Part shown: piece after piece, positions 16,405 through 27,224 of the stretch | Numbering within the stretch: position 1 is the first letter of the stretch | Layout of the letters: each line of letters begins with the position of its first letter | From: Pseudomonas entomophila | Lineage (GTDB): Bacteria > Pseudomonadota > Gammaproteobacteria > Pseudomonadales > Pseudomonadaceae | Direction: 5' to 3' | DNA length: 64,000 nucleotides | Assembly (NCBI RefSeq): GCF_013523165.1 | Contig: NZ_JAAMQI010000015.1 | Span: forward strand, 1-64,000 | Made by a program: the position numbers and the translations under genes | Notes under the pieces: generated by a model | The model's database searches: none | The model's input: the letters and a program-made list of their open reading frames with translations, nothing else | Told to the model about the DNA's origin: nothing

Positions 16405-17217
16405 TCAGGGCTGGTCCAGCAGACGGGCCACGGTCGCCACGTTGTGGGCCAGGTGCACCGGGTTGATGGTGCCGACGATAGCACTGCTCACGCCAGGGTG
16501 GGCGAACAACAGCTCGAAACTGGCGCGCACCGGGTCGACGCCCGGTGCCAGGCAGACGTGGCCGCTGGCCAAGGCCTTCTTCACCAGGATCGCCTTGCCG
16601 TGTTCGGCAGCGTAGTCCAGGACCGGGCGCTCCGCTTGCTCGTTCAGGTTGTAGGTGACCATGGCGCAATCCCCTGCCTCGAGCGCCTTGAGCCCGCCCT
16701 CGACGGTCTTGCCGGAAAACCCGTAGCCGAGGATCTTGCCCTCGCGCTTGAGCGCGGCCAGGGTGGCGTAGACCTCTTCATGGGCCAGGATGTCCAGGTC
16801 ATTGCCGTCGGAATGCACCAGCACCAGTTCGAGGCGATCGGTCTCCAGTCGCTGCAGGCTGCGCTCGACCGAGCGACGGGTGTGCGCGGCGCTGAAGTCG
16901 AAGCGTGACTGGCCCTGCTCGAACTCCTCGCCGACCTTGCTGACGATGACCCAGTGATCACGCTGGCCCCGCAACAGGGGCCCTAGGCGCGTTTCGCTGA
17001 CGCCATAGGCCGGCGCCGTGTCGAGCAGGTTCAGCCCCAGGTCGCGTGCCTGGCCGAGCAGCAGGCGGGCAGCGTCATCGTCCGGGATGGTGAAGCCGGA
17101 CGGGTATTTGACGCCCTGATCGCGCCCCAGCTTGACCGTGCCCAGCCCCAAGGGCGAGACCATCAGGCCGGTGCTGCCCAGTGGGCGGTGATGGGCGTGC
17201 AGTGTCGGTAGGCTCAT
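16405..17217 (-). CDS. Aldo/keto reductase
   Basis: A 270-residue (alpha/beta)8-barrel NADPH-dependent oxidoreductase. The catalytic tetrad is visible: D66 and Y71 in LLDTAPAYG, K94 in VSKVGEE and H135 in VLVHSDG. The C-terminal VGTINPVHLAHN fits the phosphate-binding region. Length is slightly short for the family but complete. Its ATG overlaps the stop of the FAD oxidoreductase gene as ATGA (17214-17217), so the two are translationally coupled and may act on one metabolite. The substrate is unknown. Confidence 0.85.
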   Translation of the reverse strand: MSLPTLHAHHRPLGSTGLMVSPLGLGTVKLGRDQGVKYPSGFTIPDDDAARLLLGQARDLGLNLLDTAPAYGVSETRLGPLLRGQRDHWVIVSKVGEEFEQGQSRFDFSAAHTRRSVERSLQRLETDRLELVLVHSDGNDLDILAHEEVYATLAALKREGKILGYGFSGKTVEGGLKALEAGDCAMVTYNLNEQAERPVLDYAAEHGKAILVKKALASGHVCLAPGVDPVRASFELLFAHPGVSSAIVGTINPVHLAHNVATVARLLDQP

Positions 17218-18389
17218 GGCAGCAGTTGCTCCCAGACCGGCACGCCCAGCGTCGGACGTGGCAGGTCATGCAGGTCCGGCGTGGCCTGGGGGCGGATGCC
17301 ATCGCGGGCAAGCGCCGCCAGGACGCGGTCGGCGAAGTCGGGCGCCAGGGCCAGCTTGGTCGGCCAGCCCACCAGCAGACGCTGCTGTTCGGCGAGAAAC
17401 GCGTTGTCCGGACGTACCAGCCCGGACTGCGCAGGCTCGGCGCGGTCGACCCGCAGCGTCGCCCACTGCAGGGGCGCCTGGTCGATCCACGGCAGCAATT
17501 GGCCCAGTTCCTTTTGCGCTGCGGCGATCTGCGCGGCCGGGTCACGTGCGACCCCGTCGGCCTCGGCCAAGTCGCCGCCCAGGTACCAGACCCACTGGCC
17601 GTCGGCGGCCGGGTGGCTGGTGACCGTGACCCGTGGCTTGGGCCCGCCGCCCAGGCAGTGGGCGTACAGCGGCTTCAGCGTTGGCCCCTTGACCAGCACC
17701 ATGTGCAGCGGGCGCCGCTGCATGGCCGGTTGCTCGATGCCCAGGTCGCGCAGCAATTGCTCGGTGCCCGCGCCGGCGCTGAGGATGATGCGCTGTGCAC
17801 GGATCTGGCGGTCATCGACGTTCAGTCCGACCAGCTGGCCGTCCTCGTGCAGCGGCGTGATCCGTTCGCCTGCCAGCAGGCTGTCACCGGCCAGACGCAT
17901 CAGGTTCGCCAGCAGGCTGGGCACATCGACCACCAGCTCGGCGAGGCGATAGACCTTGCCCTTGAACCGGGGATCCTGCAACGCCGGGGGCAGTTGGTCG
18001 CCCTTGACCTGATCGACCCGCCCGCGCACCGCCTTGCTGGCGAAGAAGCTGGTCAGGTTGCCGGCCAGGGTGCCGGGCGACCAGAGGTAGTGCGCCTCGG
18101 ACAGCAGGCGCGTGTCGCGCAGGTCCAGCTCGCCCTGGCCGGCCAGGGCCTCGCGCCAGCGCCGCGGCATGTCGGCGATCGCCTCGGAGGCCCCGGTCAG
18201 CGCGCCATGCAGGGCGTACTTGGCCCCGCCGTGGATGATCCCTTGAGACTTCAGGGTCTGCCCGCCGCCCAGGCTGGCCCGCTCCACCAGCACCGTCGAA
18301 TAGCCCTGCTGGCGCAGGCGCGCAGTGAGCCAGAGCCCGGCGACTCCGGCACCGACGATCAGGACGTCAGTGGACATGGCAGATGGCAT
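17214..18389 (-). CDS. FAD-dependent oxidoreductase (DAO family)
   Basis: A 391-residue flavoprotein of the D-amino-acid oxidase/glycerol-3-phosphate dehydrogenase type. The ADP-binding GAGVAG lies at 13-18 within VLIVGAGVAGLW. GGGQTLKSQGIIHGGAKYAL carries the conserved region after the first strand, and IILSAGAG is the typical second FAD contact. The likely start is ATG 18389 (GAGG 7 bases ahead); ATG 18377 (MSTDV) is an alternative. It is followed by an ATGA-coupled aldo/keto reductase. The real substrate (amino acid, hydroxy acid or polyol) cannot be told. Confidence 0.78.
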   Translation of the reverse strand: MPSAMSTDVLIVGAGVAGLWLTARLRQQGYSTVLVERASLGGGQTLKSQGIIHGGAKYALHGALTGASEAIADMPRRWREALAGQGELDLRDTRLLSEAHYLWSPGTLAGNLTSFFASKAVRGRVDQVKGDQLPPALQDPRFKGKVYRLAELVVDVPSLLANLMRLAGDSLLAGERITPLHEDGQLVGLNVDDRQIRAQRIILSAGAGTEQLLRDLGIEQPAMQRRPLHMVLVKGPTLKPLYAHCLGGGPKPRVTVTSHPAADGQWVWYLGGDLAEADGVARDPAAQIAAAQKELGQLLPWIDQAPLQWATLRVDRAEPAQSGLVRPDNAFLAEQQRLLVGWPTKLALAPDFADRVLAALARDGIRPQATPDLHDLPRPTLGVPVWEQLLP

Positions 18390-18466
18390 GCGGGTACCTC
18401 GAGAACTGGGACAGGCCCGCAGTATACAGGCTGTGCCGTCGTGCGGCCTGCCGGGTTGGTGGCCGG

Positions 18467-18799
18467 TCAGTGGCCGCTGCTGTGCGAGAACAGCTGGATC
18501 ACCACCACGCCGCCGACGATCATGGCCATGCCGAGCATTGCCGGCAGGTCGAGCTTTTGTCCGTAGATTAGCCAGGCGGCCACGCTGATCAGCACGATCC
18601 CCAGCCCGGACCAGAGGGCATAGGCGATGCCCACCGGGATGCTGCGCACCACCAGCGTCAGCATCCAGAAGGCGATGGCGTAGCCGCCGATCATCAACAG
18701 CAGCGGCAGCGGCGTGCTCAGCCCTTTGACGGCCTTCATGGAGGCGGTGGCGACGACTTCGGCGCAGATGGCGATGGCCAGACAGAGGTAGGCATTCAT
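18467..18799 (-). CDS. Small multidrug resistance (SMR/EmrE-like) transporter
   Basis: A 110-residue protein with four transmembrane helices of the drug/metabolite transporter superfamily. Glu14 in AICAEVVATASMK is the essential proton/drug-binding residue, and AYALWSGLG (60-68) is the SMR signature. It probably works as an antiparallel dimer exporting quaternary ammonium or guanidinium-like compounds. It is transcribed away from a LysR regulator across an 82-base gap that holds dyads, so regulation by that protein is likely. Its 3' end is 77 bases from the FAD gene start. Confidence 0.9.
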   Translation of the reverse strand: MNAYLCLAIAICAEVVATASMKAVKGLSTPLPLLLMIGGYAIAFWMLTLVVRSIPVGIAYALWSGLGIVLISVAAWLIYGQKLDLPAMLGMAMIVGGVVVIQLFSHSSGH

Positions 18800-18843
18800 G
18801 ACGGTTCTCCTTGGATGGCGTCATTCTACGACCTGCCCAGATG

Positions 18844-18878
18844 GGATAAAGTCATTGCCTATCCACAAACGAGATAGG
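18844..18878. promoter_or_regulatory. Candidate LysR-type operator dyads
   Basis: Two overlapping dyads lie in the divergent gap: GGATA (18844-18848) with TATCC (18860-18864), spacer 11, and CCTATC (18858-18863) with GATAGG (18873-18878), spacer 9. The first has the T-N11-A form of LysR boxes. They sit 4-38 bases before the regulator's ATG. Confidence 0.45.
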
Positions 18879-18881
18879 TCG

Positions 18882-19772
18882 ATGACCCCACGCTGGAACC
18901 TGGATCACCTGCGCCTGTTCGTCCACGTGGCCGATGCGCGTTCGTTCTCCGCGGCGGCCCGCGCGCTGCGCAAGGCCCAGTCGGCCGTCAGCACGGCCAT
19001 CGCCGCCCTCGAGACCGACCTGGGCGTGACCCTCTTCGAGCGCAGCAGCGGCCGCCAGCCGCACCTGACCGAAGCGGGGGCGGCGCTGTTGAACGATGCC
19101 CGGGAGCTGCTGCGCCAGGGCGAGCGCCTCGACGGCCGCGCGCGGGCCCTGATGCGTGGTCAGGAAGCGCTGCTGCGCGTGGCGCACGACGAGGCGATGC
19201 CTTATCAGCCGGTCATCGATGGCCTCGACGAGTTGGCCAATCACTATCCCTTCCTCGAGGTGCAGCTGGCCAGTGGCGCCCACGGCGACGTCGCCCGCAA
19301 GCTGCTGGAGCGGCGGGCCGACCTGGGGCTGTTCTTCCAGCACGCGCGCATCCCCGAGGCGCTGGAACGGCGCTCGCTGGGCAGCGTGGACATGGTCACC
19401 GTGTGCGCCGTCGGCCATCCCCTGGCCAACGAGCCACGTGTCACCCGGCAATCCCTCGCTCGCCACCGGCAACTGCTGATCACGGCCCAGCAGAGCGAAG
19501 CCCCCGGTGGCGAGGCGATCAGCCCGCACGTCTGGCGCGCCGACAGCTTCTACGCCCTGGCCGAGCTGCTGATGCGCGGCCTGGGCTGGGCTTGGCTGCC
19601 ACGGCACGTGGTGCAGTACCCGACCTACCAGGCGCACATGGTCGAACTAGCCAGCGACTGGCGCCCCCCGGCGCTGGTGGTGGAACTGGCCTGGCGCCGC
19701 GACGAACCCCTGGGGCCTGCCGCGCACTGGCTGGCCGAGCGATTCGCGGTACACTTGCAGGCCATTGGCTAG
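18882..19772 (+). CDS. LysR family transcriptional regulator
   Basis: A 296-residue LysR-type regulator. The N-terminal winged helix-turn-helix covers about 5-65, with LRLFVHVADARSFSAAARAL and QSAVSTAIAALE as the recognition region, and LGVTLFERS follows. The C-terminal half (about 90-290) is the inducer-binding domain. ATG 18882 gives the usual MTPRWNLDHL start; the longer frame reads through the intergenic operator. It is divergent from the SMR pump gene, which it probably controls together with its own gene. The inducer is unknown. Confidence 0.85.
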   Translation: MTPRWNLDHLRLFVHVADARSFSAAARALRKAQSAVSTAIAALETDLGVTLFERSSGRQPHLTEAGAALLNDARELLRQGERLDGRARALMRGQEALLRVAHDEAMPYQPVIDGLDELANHYPFLEVQLASGAHGDVARKLLERRADLGLFFQHARIPEALERRSLGSVDMVTVCAVGHPLANEPRVTRQSLARHRQLLITAQQSEAPGGEAISPHVWRADSFYALAELLMRGLGWAWLPRHVVQYPTYQAHMVELASDWRPPALVVELAWRRDEPLGPAAHWLAERFAVHLQAIG

Positions 19773-19895
19773 GCAGGCCCTGCGAGGTCAGGCCTGGTCA
19801 GTCGCGCACAGCGGCGGGCGCCGACGTCACCGCGCCTCCCGTCTCGCTTCGACGCATATGGGCGAGGGCAGAAGAGCCTAGTACACTCTCGCGCC

Positions 19896-21185
19896 ATGAA
19901 CAGAACCCTCTACACCGTGCTCTTCCACCTGGGCTTGCCGCTGATCGCGCTGCGCCTGTTCCTGCGCGGGCGCAAGGCGCCTGCCTACCGCCAGCGCCTG
20001 GGCGAGCGCTTCGCCTGTGGCCTGCCGCCGCTGCGTCAGGGTGGCCTGTGGGTGCATGCCGTGTCGGTCGGCGAGAGCATCGCCGCCGCGCCCATGGTCC
20101 GCGCCTTGCTCAAGGCCTACCCGGACCTGCCCGTGGTCGTGACCTGCATGACCCCGACCGGCTCGGAGCGCATCCGCGCCCTGTTCGCCGACGAGCCTCG
20201 GGTGCAGCACTGCTACCTGCCCTACGACCTGCCCTGGGCCGTCGGCCGCTTCCTCGACCACCTCAAGCCACGCGTGGGCATCGTCATGGAGACCGAGCTC
20301 TGGCCCAACCTGATCGACCAGTGCCACCGGCGCGGCATTCCCGTGGCCCTGGCCAACGCCCGGCTGTCCGAGCGCTCCGCCCGTGGCTACGGACGCTTCG
20401 CCGGCCTGACCCGGCCCATGCTCGCGCAGATGAGCCTGATCGCGGTGCAGACCGAAACCGAAGCCGAGCGCTTCCGCCAGCTGGGCGCCCGTCCCGAGTG
20501 CGTCCAGGTCACCGGCTCGATCAAGTTCGACCTCACCGTCGACCCCGCGCTCGTCCCCCGTGCCCAGGCGCTGCGCGCGCAGTGGGGCGCCACCGCGCGG
20601 CCCGTCTGGATCGCCGCCAGCACCCATGAAGGCGAAGACGCACTGATCCTCGATGCCCATCGCCAGGTGCTGGCGCTGCACAGCGACGCCTTGCTGATCC
20701 TGGTACCGCGCCACCCCGAACGGTTCGCGGCAGTGCATGCGCTGTGCGCCGAGCGCTTCACCACCATGCGGCGTTCGTCCGGCGAGGTCGTACAGGCCGA
20801 TACCCAGGTGATGCTCGGCGATACCATGGGCGAACTGCTGTTCCTCTACGCCCTGGCCGACATCGCCTTCGTCGGCGGCAGCCTGGTCGCTACCGGCGGG
20901 CACAATCCCCTGGAGCCGGCGGCGCTGTCGCTGCCGGTGATCATGGGGCCGCACGTGTTCAACTTCCTCGACATCAGCGCCCTGCTGCGCGAGGCCGGTG
21001 CCCTGCGGCAGGTGGACGATGCCGAAGGGCTGGGCGAGGCAGTGCGTCAACTGATCGAGCTGCCGCAGGAGGCGCGTCGCAGCGGCGAAGCGGGCAGGGC
21101 GGTGATGCGGGCGAATCAGGGGGCGTTGGGGCGGTTGCTGGAGGGGGTTGGCAAGCTGATCGAGCAAAATGCGCTACGCTCGTGA
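19896..21185 (+). CDS. waaA: 3-deoxy-D-manno-octulosonic acid (Kdo) transferase WaaA
   Basis: A 429-residue GT30 enzyme that transfers Kdo from CMP-Kdo to lipid IVA at the inner membrane. An N-terminal anchor helix (1-22) precedes WVHAVSVGES with Glu60, the general base position known from other WaaA enzymes. Later motifs are METELWPNL, the SIKFD loop, ASTHEGED, VPRHPERF and the CMP-binding GGSLVATGGHNPLEPA. Genes for the next LPS steps lie upstream. A TACACT box about 20 bases ahead may belong to its promoter. Confidence 0.95.
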   Translation: MNRTLYTVLFHLGLPLIALRLFLRGRKAPAYRQRLGERFACGLPPLRQGGLWVHAVSVGESIAAAPMVRALLKAYPDLPVVVTCMTPTGSERIRALFADEPRVQHCYLPYDLPWAVGRFLDHLKPRVGIVMETELWPNLIDQCHRRGIPVALANARLSERSARGYGRFAGLTRPMLAQMSLIAVQTETEAERFRQLGARPECVQVTGSIKFDLTVDPALVPRAQALRAQWGATARPVWIAASTHEGEDALILDAHRQVLALHSDALLILVPRHPERFAAVHALCAERFTTMRRSSGEVVQADTQVMLGDTMGELLFLYALADIAFVGGSLVATGGHNPLEPAALSLPVIMGPHVFNFLDISALLREAGALRQVDDAEGLGEAVRQLIELPQEARRSGEAGRAVMRANQGALGRLLEGVGKLIEQNALRS

Positions 21186-21293
21186 TCGAATGAATGTTCA
21201 CGTCATCAACCGCCCAGACGACCACGGCGCGTTCGTGGAAATCAGATGGCCGTGAGCGTGTAATGTAGCGCCCATCATTTGAAAGGACGTCCA

Positions 21294-21920
21294 ATGATCA
21301 GTCTCGAAGCGCTCATCGGCCTGACCCTCATCGCCCTGGGCATGGTCCTCACCCCCGGCCCGAACATGGCCTACCTTGTCTCACGCACCCTGTCCCAGGG
21401 CCGTATCGCCGGGATGATTTCCCTGGCCGGTGTCGCCCTGGGTTTCGTCGTCTACCTGCTGGCCTCGGCCCTGGGCCTGGCTGCGTTGTTCAAGGCTGTG
21501 CCGATGGCCTATGACGTGGTCAGGGTCGCGGGGGCGCTCTATCTGGGGTACCTGGCCTGGAACCTGCTCAAGCCTGGTGGCGTGTCGCCGTTCGAGACCC
21601 GTGATCTGCCGCCGCATTCGCCACGCCGGTTGTTCTCCATGGGATTGCTGACCAACCTGCTCAACCCCAAGATCGCGCTCATGTATTCGGCGTTGATCCC
21701 GCAGTTCATCGACCCCACGGCGGGCGCTACCTTGCAACAGTTCCTGCAGTTGGGGCTGGTGCAGATCGCTATCGCGGTGACGGTCAATGGCCTGATCGTG
21801 CTGGCGGCGGCTCGCGTCAGCCAGTTCCTGCGCAGTCGGCCCCGTGCCCTGCGGGCGCAGCGTTGGGTCAGTGGTGGGGTGCTGGGTGGGTTTGCCGTGG
21901 ACATGCTGCGCAAGCCATGA
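21294..21920 (+). CDS. LysE/RhtB family amino-acid or metabolite exporter
   Basis: A 208-residue inner-membrane protein with about six hydrophobic helices. The family signature GMVLTPGPNMAYLVSRT (about 16-32) and the NPKIALMYSALIPQF motif in the middle are clear. ATG 21294 is used because AAAGGA precedes it; the in-frame ATG 21279 is less well placed. Such exporters discharge excess amino acids or homoserine lactones, but the substrate cannot be inferred. It stands alone, ending convergently with the TolC-type gene. Confidence 0.88.
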   Translation: MISLEALIGLTLIALGMVLTPGPNMAYLVSRTLSQGRIAGMISLAGVALGFVVYLLASALGLAALFKAVPMAYDVVRVAGALYLGYLAWNLLKPGGVSPFETRDLPPHSPRRLFSMGLLTNLLNPKIALMYSALIPQFIDPTAGATLQQFLQLGLVQIAIAVTVNGLIVLAAARVSQFLRSRPRALRAQRWVSGGVLGGFAVDMLRKP

Positions 21921-21978
21921 GGCGGGTAGCGCTGGGGTGAATCAAGTAGAAAACAGGCGCCTGCACAGGAAACCACGA

Positions 21979-22015
21979 CATTCCGCCCCCACGTCGTACG
22001 CCCCTTGGCGGAATG
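21979..22015. repeat. 9-bp inverted repeat in the LysE/TolC convergent gap
   Basis: CATTCCGCC (21979-21987) and GGCGGAATG (22007-22015) are perfect arms with a 19-base spacer in the gap 21921-22093. No T-run follows on either strand. It may still form a transcript end or a small repeat. This gap has no REP sequence. Confidence 0.45.
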
Positions 22016-22093
22016 CTGGCGTACCCGCCCTGGGATAAGCCTCAGACCTCGACAAACCCCACGCCCCGCCCGCGTAAACGCTGTCGCACCCCC

Positions 22094-23530
22094 TCACGGC
22101 TTGCGCTTGAAGTTCTCGGCCGCCGCAGCCGCCAGGTCCGGCGGCAGGAAGTCGCGGTCGGGGTTGTAGTCGGGCTTGAGGAAGCCGCCGAGCGCTTGCA
22201 GGTCCTGCGGGCTCAAGGTGCCGGCCGCCTGCTTCAGGCGCAGGTTGTCGAGGATGTAGTCGTAGCGGCTGTTGTTGTAGTCGCGTACCGAGGCGTACAG
22301 CTGGCGCTGGGCGTCGAGCACGTCGACGATGTTGCGCGTGCCGACCTGGTAGCCGATTTCGGTCGCTTCCACGGCGCTCTGGTTGGAGATGATCGACTGC
22401 TTGCGGGCCTTGACCTGCTCGACGTCGGTGTTGACCGCACGGTGCAGGTTGCGGGTGTTCTCCACCACCTGGCGGCGCTGGCTTTCGCGTTGTTGCTCGG
22501 CCTGCACCAGACGCTGGTAGGCCTCGCGCACCTGCGAGCTGGTCAGGCCGCCGCTGTAGATCGGGATGTTCAGTTGCAGCCCGATGCTGGTCTGTTCGAC
22601 GTCACCCCCGTAGGTCACGCCCGGCAGGGGCGAGGGGTTGCTGAAGCCCAGGTTGTCGTTGTCGCCCTTCTGGTAACGCGCCACCGCATCCACGGTCGGG
22701 GCATGCCCGGCCTTGCGCTGGCGCACGGTCTCCTCGGCGGCGTCGACCGCATGGTTGGTCGCCAGCAGGGTGAGGTTCTGCCGTGCGGCGGTATCGACCC
22801 AGGCCTGGGCATCGTTGGGGGTCGGTACGCTCACCGGCAGGCTGTGCACCACCCCTTGCAGCGCCAGGTAGTCCCGGTTGGTCAAGGTCACCAGGGCCTG
22901 GAAGGCATCCTGCACCTGGCGCTCGGCCAGGATCCGGTTGGCGCGCGCCGTGTCGTAGCTGGCCTGGGCCTGCAGCACGTCGGTCTTGTCCGTCAGGCCC
23001 ACGTCGAAGCGGCCGTTGGACTGGTCCAGCTGGCGCTTGAACGCCGCTTCCTCGGCCTTGGTCGAGGCCAGGTTGTCCTGGGCGCGCAGCACGGCGAAGT
23101 AGCGCTCGGCGGTCTGCAGGATCAGGTTCTGCTCGGTGGCCGACAGCTCCAGCGCCGCCTGCTCGTTGACCGCTTCGGCGGCCTGCAGCTGGAACCAGCG
23201 GTCGGCGCGGAAGATCGGCTGCGAGAGGGTCGCGCTCCAGGTGTTGCCGCTGCGGTTGGCGATGTAGGCCGGCTGGTCCACCTTGGTCCGCGTGCTCAGC
23301 ACCTCGGCGCCGCCCGAGAGGTTGGGCAACAGCCCGGCACGGGCCTGGGGCACCACCTCGCGCCGCGCGCCATAGTCGGCCCGTGCGGCCGCCAGGTCGG
23401 CGTTGTTGAGCACGGCCTCCTGGTACACGCTGATCAGGTCGGTCTTCACCGTCATGGACGCCGGTGCTGCCCAGGCCATTGCAGGGGATGCACAGGACAC
23501 GGCAATGGCCAGTGAAAGTTTGCGCAGCAT
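22094..23530 (-). CDS. tolC: TolC family outer-membrane channel protein
   Basis: A 478-residue outer-membrane efflux channel. A signal peptide (MLRKLSLAIAVSCASPAMA, cleavage near 22-23) is followed by two TolC repeats built of long helices rich in Q/A/E, with ADLAAARADYGARREVVPQA at the start and VGTRNIVDVLDAQRQLY (the conserved hinge of the second repeat) near 395-410. It forms a trimer used by type I secretion and RND pumps. ATG 23530 begins the signal peptide. The gene is divergent from the thiC leader and has no pump genes beside it, so it may serve several systems. Confidence 0.9.
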   Translation of the reverse strand: MLRKLSLAIAVSCASPAMAWAAPASMTVKTDLISVYQEAVLNNADLAAARADYGARREVVPQARAGLLPNLSGGAEVLSTRTKVDQPAYIANRSGNTWSATLSQPIFRADRWFQLQAAEAVNEQAALELSATEQNLILQTAERYFAVLRAQDNLASTKAEEAAFKRQLDQSNGRFDVGLTDKTDVLQAQASYDTARANRILAERQVQDAFQALVTLTNRDYLALQGVVHSLPVSVPTPNDAQAWVDTAARQNLTLLATNHAVDAAEETVRQRKAGHAPTVDAVARYQKGDNDNLGFSNPSPLPGVTYGGDVEQTSIGLQLNIPIYSGGLTSSQVREAYQRLVQAEQQRESQRRQVVENTRNLHRAVNTDVEQVKARKQSIISNQSAVEATEIGYQVGTRNIVDVLDAQRQLYASVRDYNNSRYDYILDNLRLKQAAGTLSPQDLQALGGFLKPDYNPDRDFLPPDLAAAAAENFKRKP

Positions 23531-23691
23531 AGGGCAGTCCTTGAACGGTGGCGGTTTCTGGGTGGGCGGTATTGGCGTGAGCGCCAGTGTAGTGGGGCGC
23601 GCACTCGGCAACAATCGACCATCCGCGCCGCCGATCATTCCCCATGGCGTGCGCCTGGCGTTGTCGGCCTGTGCAGTCTAGACTGCGCGTG

Positions 23692-25838
<2,147 letters not shown>

Positions 25839-25891
25839 CGGCCGCCACTCGCGCCCGTCACGCTCTCAGGGCGGGCGCGCCACTCCCCATC

Positions 25892-25913
25892 GCGGGCCCC
25901 TCGACGGGCCCGC
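25892..25913 (+). other. Strong GC hairpin between thiC and cytX
   Basis: GCGGGCCC (25892-25899) and GGGCCCGC (25906-25913) form a perfect 8-bp stem with a 6-base loop. There is no T-run, so it is not a classic terminator. It could protect the thiC mRNA 3' end or reduce read-through into cytX. Confidence 0.5.
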
Positions 25914-25940
25914 GCTCATCTCTCGAAGTGAGCCTGCACC

Positions 25941-27224
25941 GTGACCACGCCCAGTCCGTTTTCCCCTGATCGTCCCGTTCCGTTGGACCGACGCCCGTTC
26001 GGCGCCCGTGACCTGTTCGCCCTGTGGTTTTCCCTCGGCACCGGCCTGATGGTGCTGCAGGTCGGCGCCTTGCTGGCGCCGGGCCTGGGCCTGGCCGGCG
26101 CCTTGCTGGCCATCGTCGTCGGCACCGTCGTGGGCGTGCTGCTGCTGGCGGCCGCTGGCGTCGTCGGGACCGACACCGGCCTGTCGGCGATGGCCTCCCT
26201 GCGCCTGAGCCTGGGCCGTCACGGCGTCAGGTTGCCCGCGCTGTTGAACCTGCTGCAACTGATCGGCTGGGGCGCGTTCGAGCTGATCGTCATGCGCGAT
26301 GCCGCGAGCCTGCTCGCTGCCCGCGCCTTTGGCGAAGGCAGCGCCTGGAGCAACCCCTTGCTCTGGACGCTGTGCTTCGGCGCGCTGGCCACGTTGCTGG
26401 CGGTGTGCGGGCCGTTGGCCTTCGTGCGCACGATCCTGCGCACCTGGGGCATCTGGCTGCTGCTGGGCGCCTGCCTGTGGCTGACCTGGAACCTGTTCGC
26501 CCGCGCCGACCTGACGGCGGTCTGGGCGCGTGCCGGCGATGGCTCGATGCCGCTGGCAGTGGGGATCGACATCGCCATCGCCATGCCGCTGTCGTGGCTG
26601 CCGCTGATCGCCGACTATTCGCGCTTCGGCCAGCGAGCCAGCCGGGTCTTCGCCGGCACGGCGCTGGGTTATCTGCTCGGCAATGGCTGGCTGATGAGCC
26701 TGGGCGTGGCCTACACCCTGGCGTTCGCCACCGCGGGCCAAGCCAATGCGCTGCTGCTGGCGCTGGCCGGGGCAGGCTTGGGGATCCCGCTGCTGCTGAT
26801 CCTGCTCGACGAGTCGGAAAACGCCTTCGCCGACATCCACTCGGCAGCGGTGTCCAGCGGCCTGCTGCTGGGCCTGAAGGTCGAGCACCTGGCACTGGCG
26901 ATCGGCGCGCTGTGCACGCTGATCGCCTGCGTGGCGCCCCTGGCGCAGTACGAGCATTTCCTGCTGCTGATCGGTTCTGTCTTCGCGCCGTTGTTCGGCG
27001 TGGTGCTGACCGACCACTTCCTGGTGAGGCGCCGGCGGTCACCGGTGGCAGTGGGCGGCCTGCACGGGCGGGCGCTGGGGACCTGGCTGGCGGGGGTGGC
27101 GGTCTATCACCTGCTCGCCCAGCTGGCACCGGACGTGGGCGCCACCCTGCCAGCCGTGCTGGTGGCAGGGGCACTGCACGGGCTGTCGAGCCTCAGCCGC
27201 GGCCGGGGAACAGCTCCGGCTTGA
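25941..27224 (+). CDS. cytX: Hydroxymethylpyrimidine permease CytX (NCS1 family)
   Basis: A 427-residue inner-membrane transporter with about 12 hydrophobic helices, of the cytosine/purine/uracil/thiamine (NCS1) permease family. Family landmarks are the N-terminal LFALWFSLGTGLMVLQVGALL, the QLIGWGAFELIVM helix and the LPLIADYSRFG loop. Its place directly after riboswitch-controlled thiC supports salvage of HMP, as proposed for CytX. GTG 25941 starts 102 bases after thiC. Its last 32 bases overlap the convergent lipoprotein gene on the other strand. Confidence 0.82.
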   Translation: MTTPSPFSPDRPVPLDRRPFGARDLFALWFSLGTGLMVLQVGALLAPGLGLAGALLAIVVGTVVGVLLLAAAGVVGTDTGLSAMASLRLSLGRHGVRLPALLNLLQLIGWGAFELIVMRDAASLLAARAFGEGSAWSNPLLWTLCFGALATLLAVCGPLAFVRTILRTWGIWLLLGACLWLTWNLFARADLTAVWARAGDGSMPLAVGIDIAIAMPLSWLPLIADYSRFGQRASRVFAGTALGYLLGNGWLMSLGVAYTLAFATAGQANALLLALAGAGLGIPLLLILLDESENAFADIHSAAVSSGLLLGLKVEHLALAIGALCTLIACVAPLAQYEHFLLLIGSVFAPLFGVVLTDHFLVRRRRSPVAVGGLHGRALGTWLAGVAVYHLLAQLAPDVGATLPAVLVAGALHGLSSLSRGRGTAPA

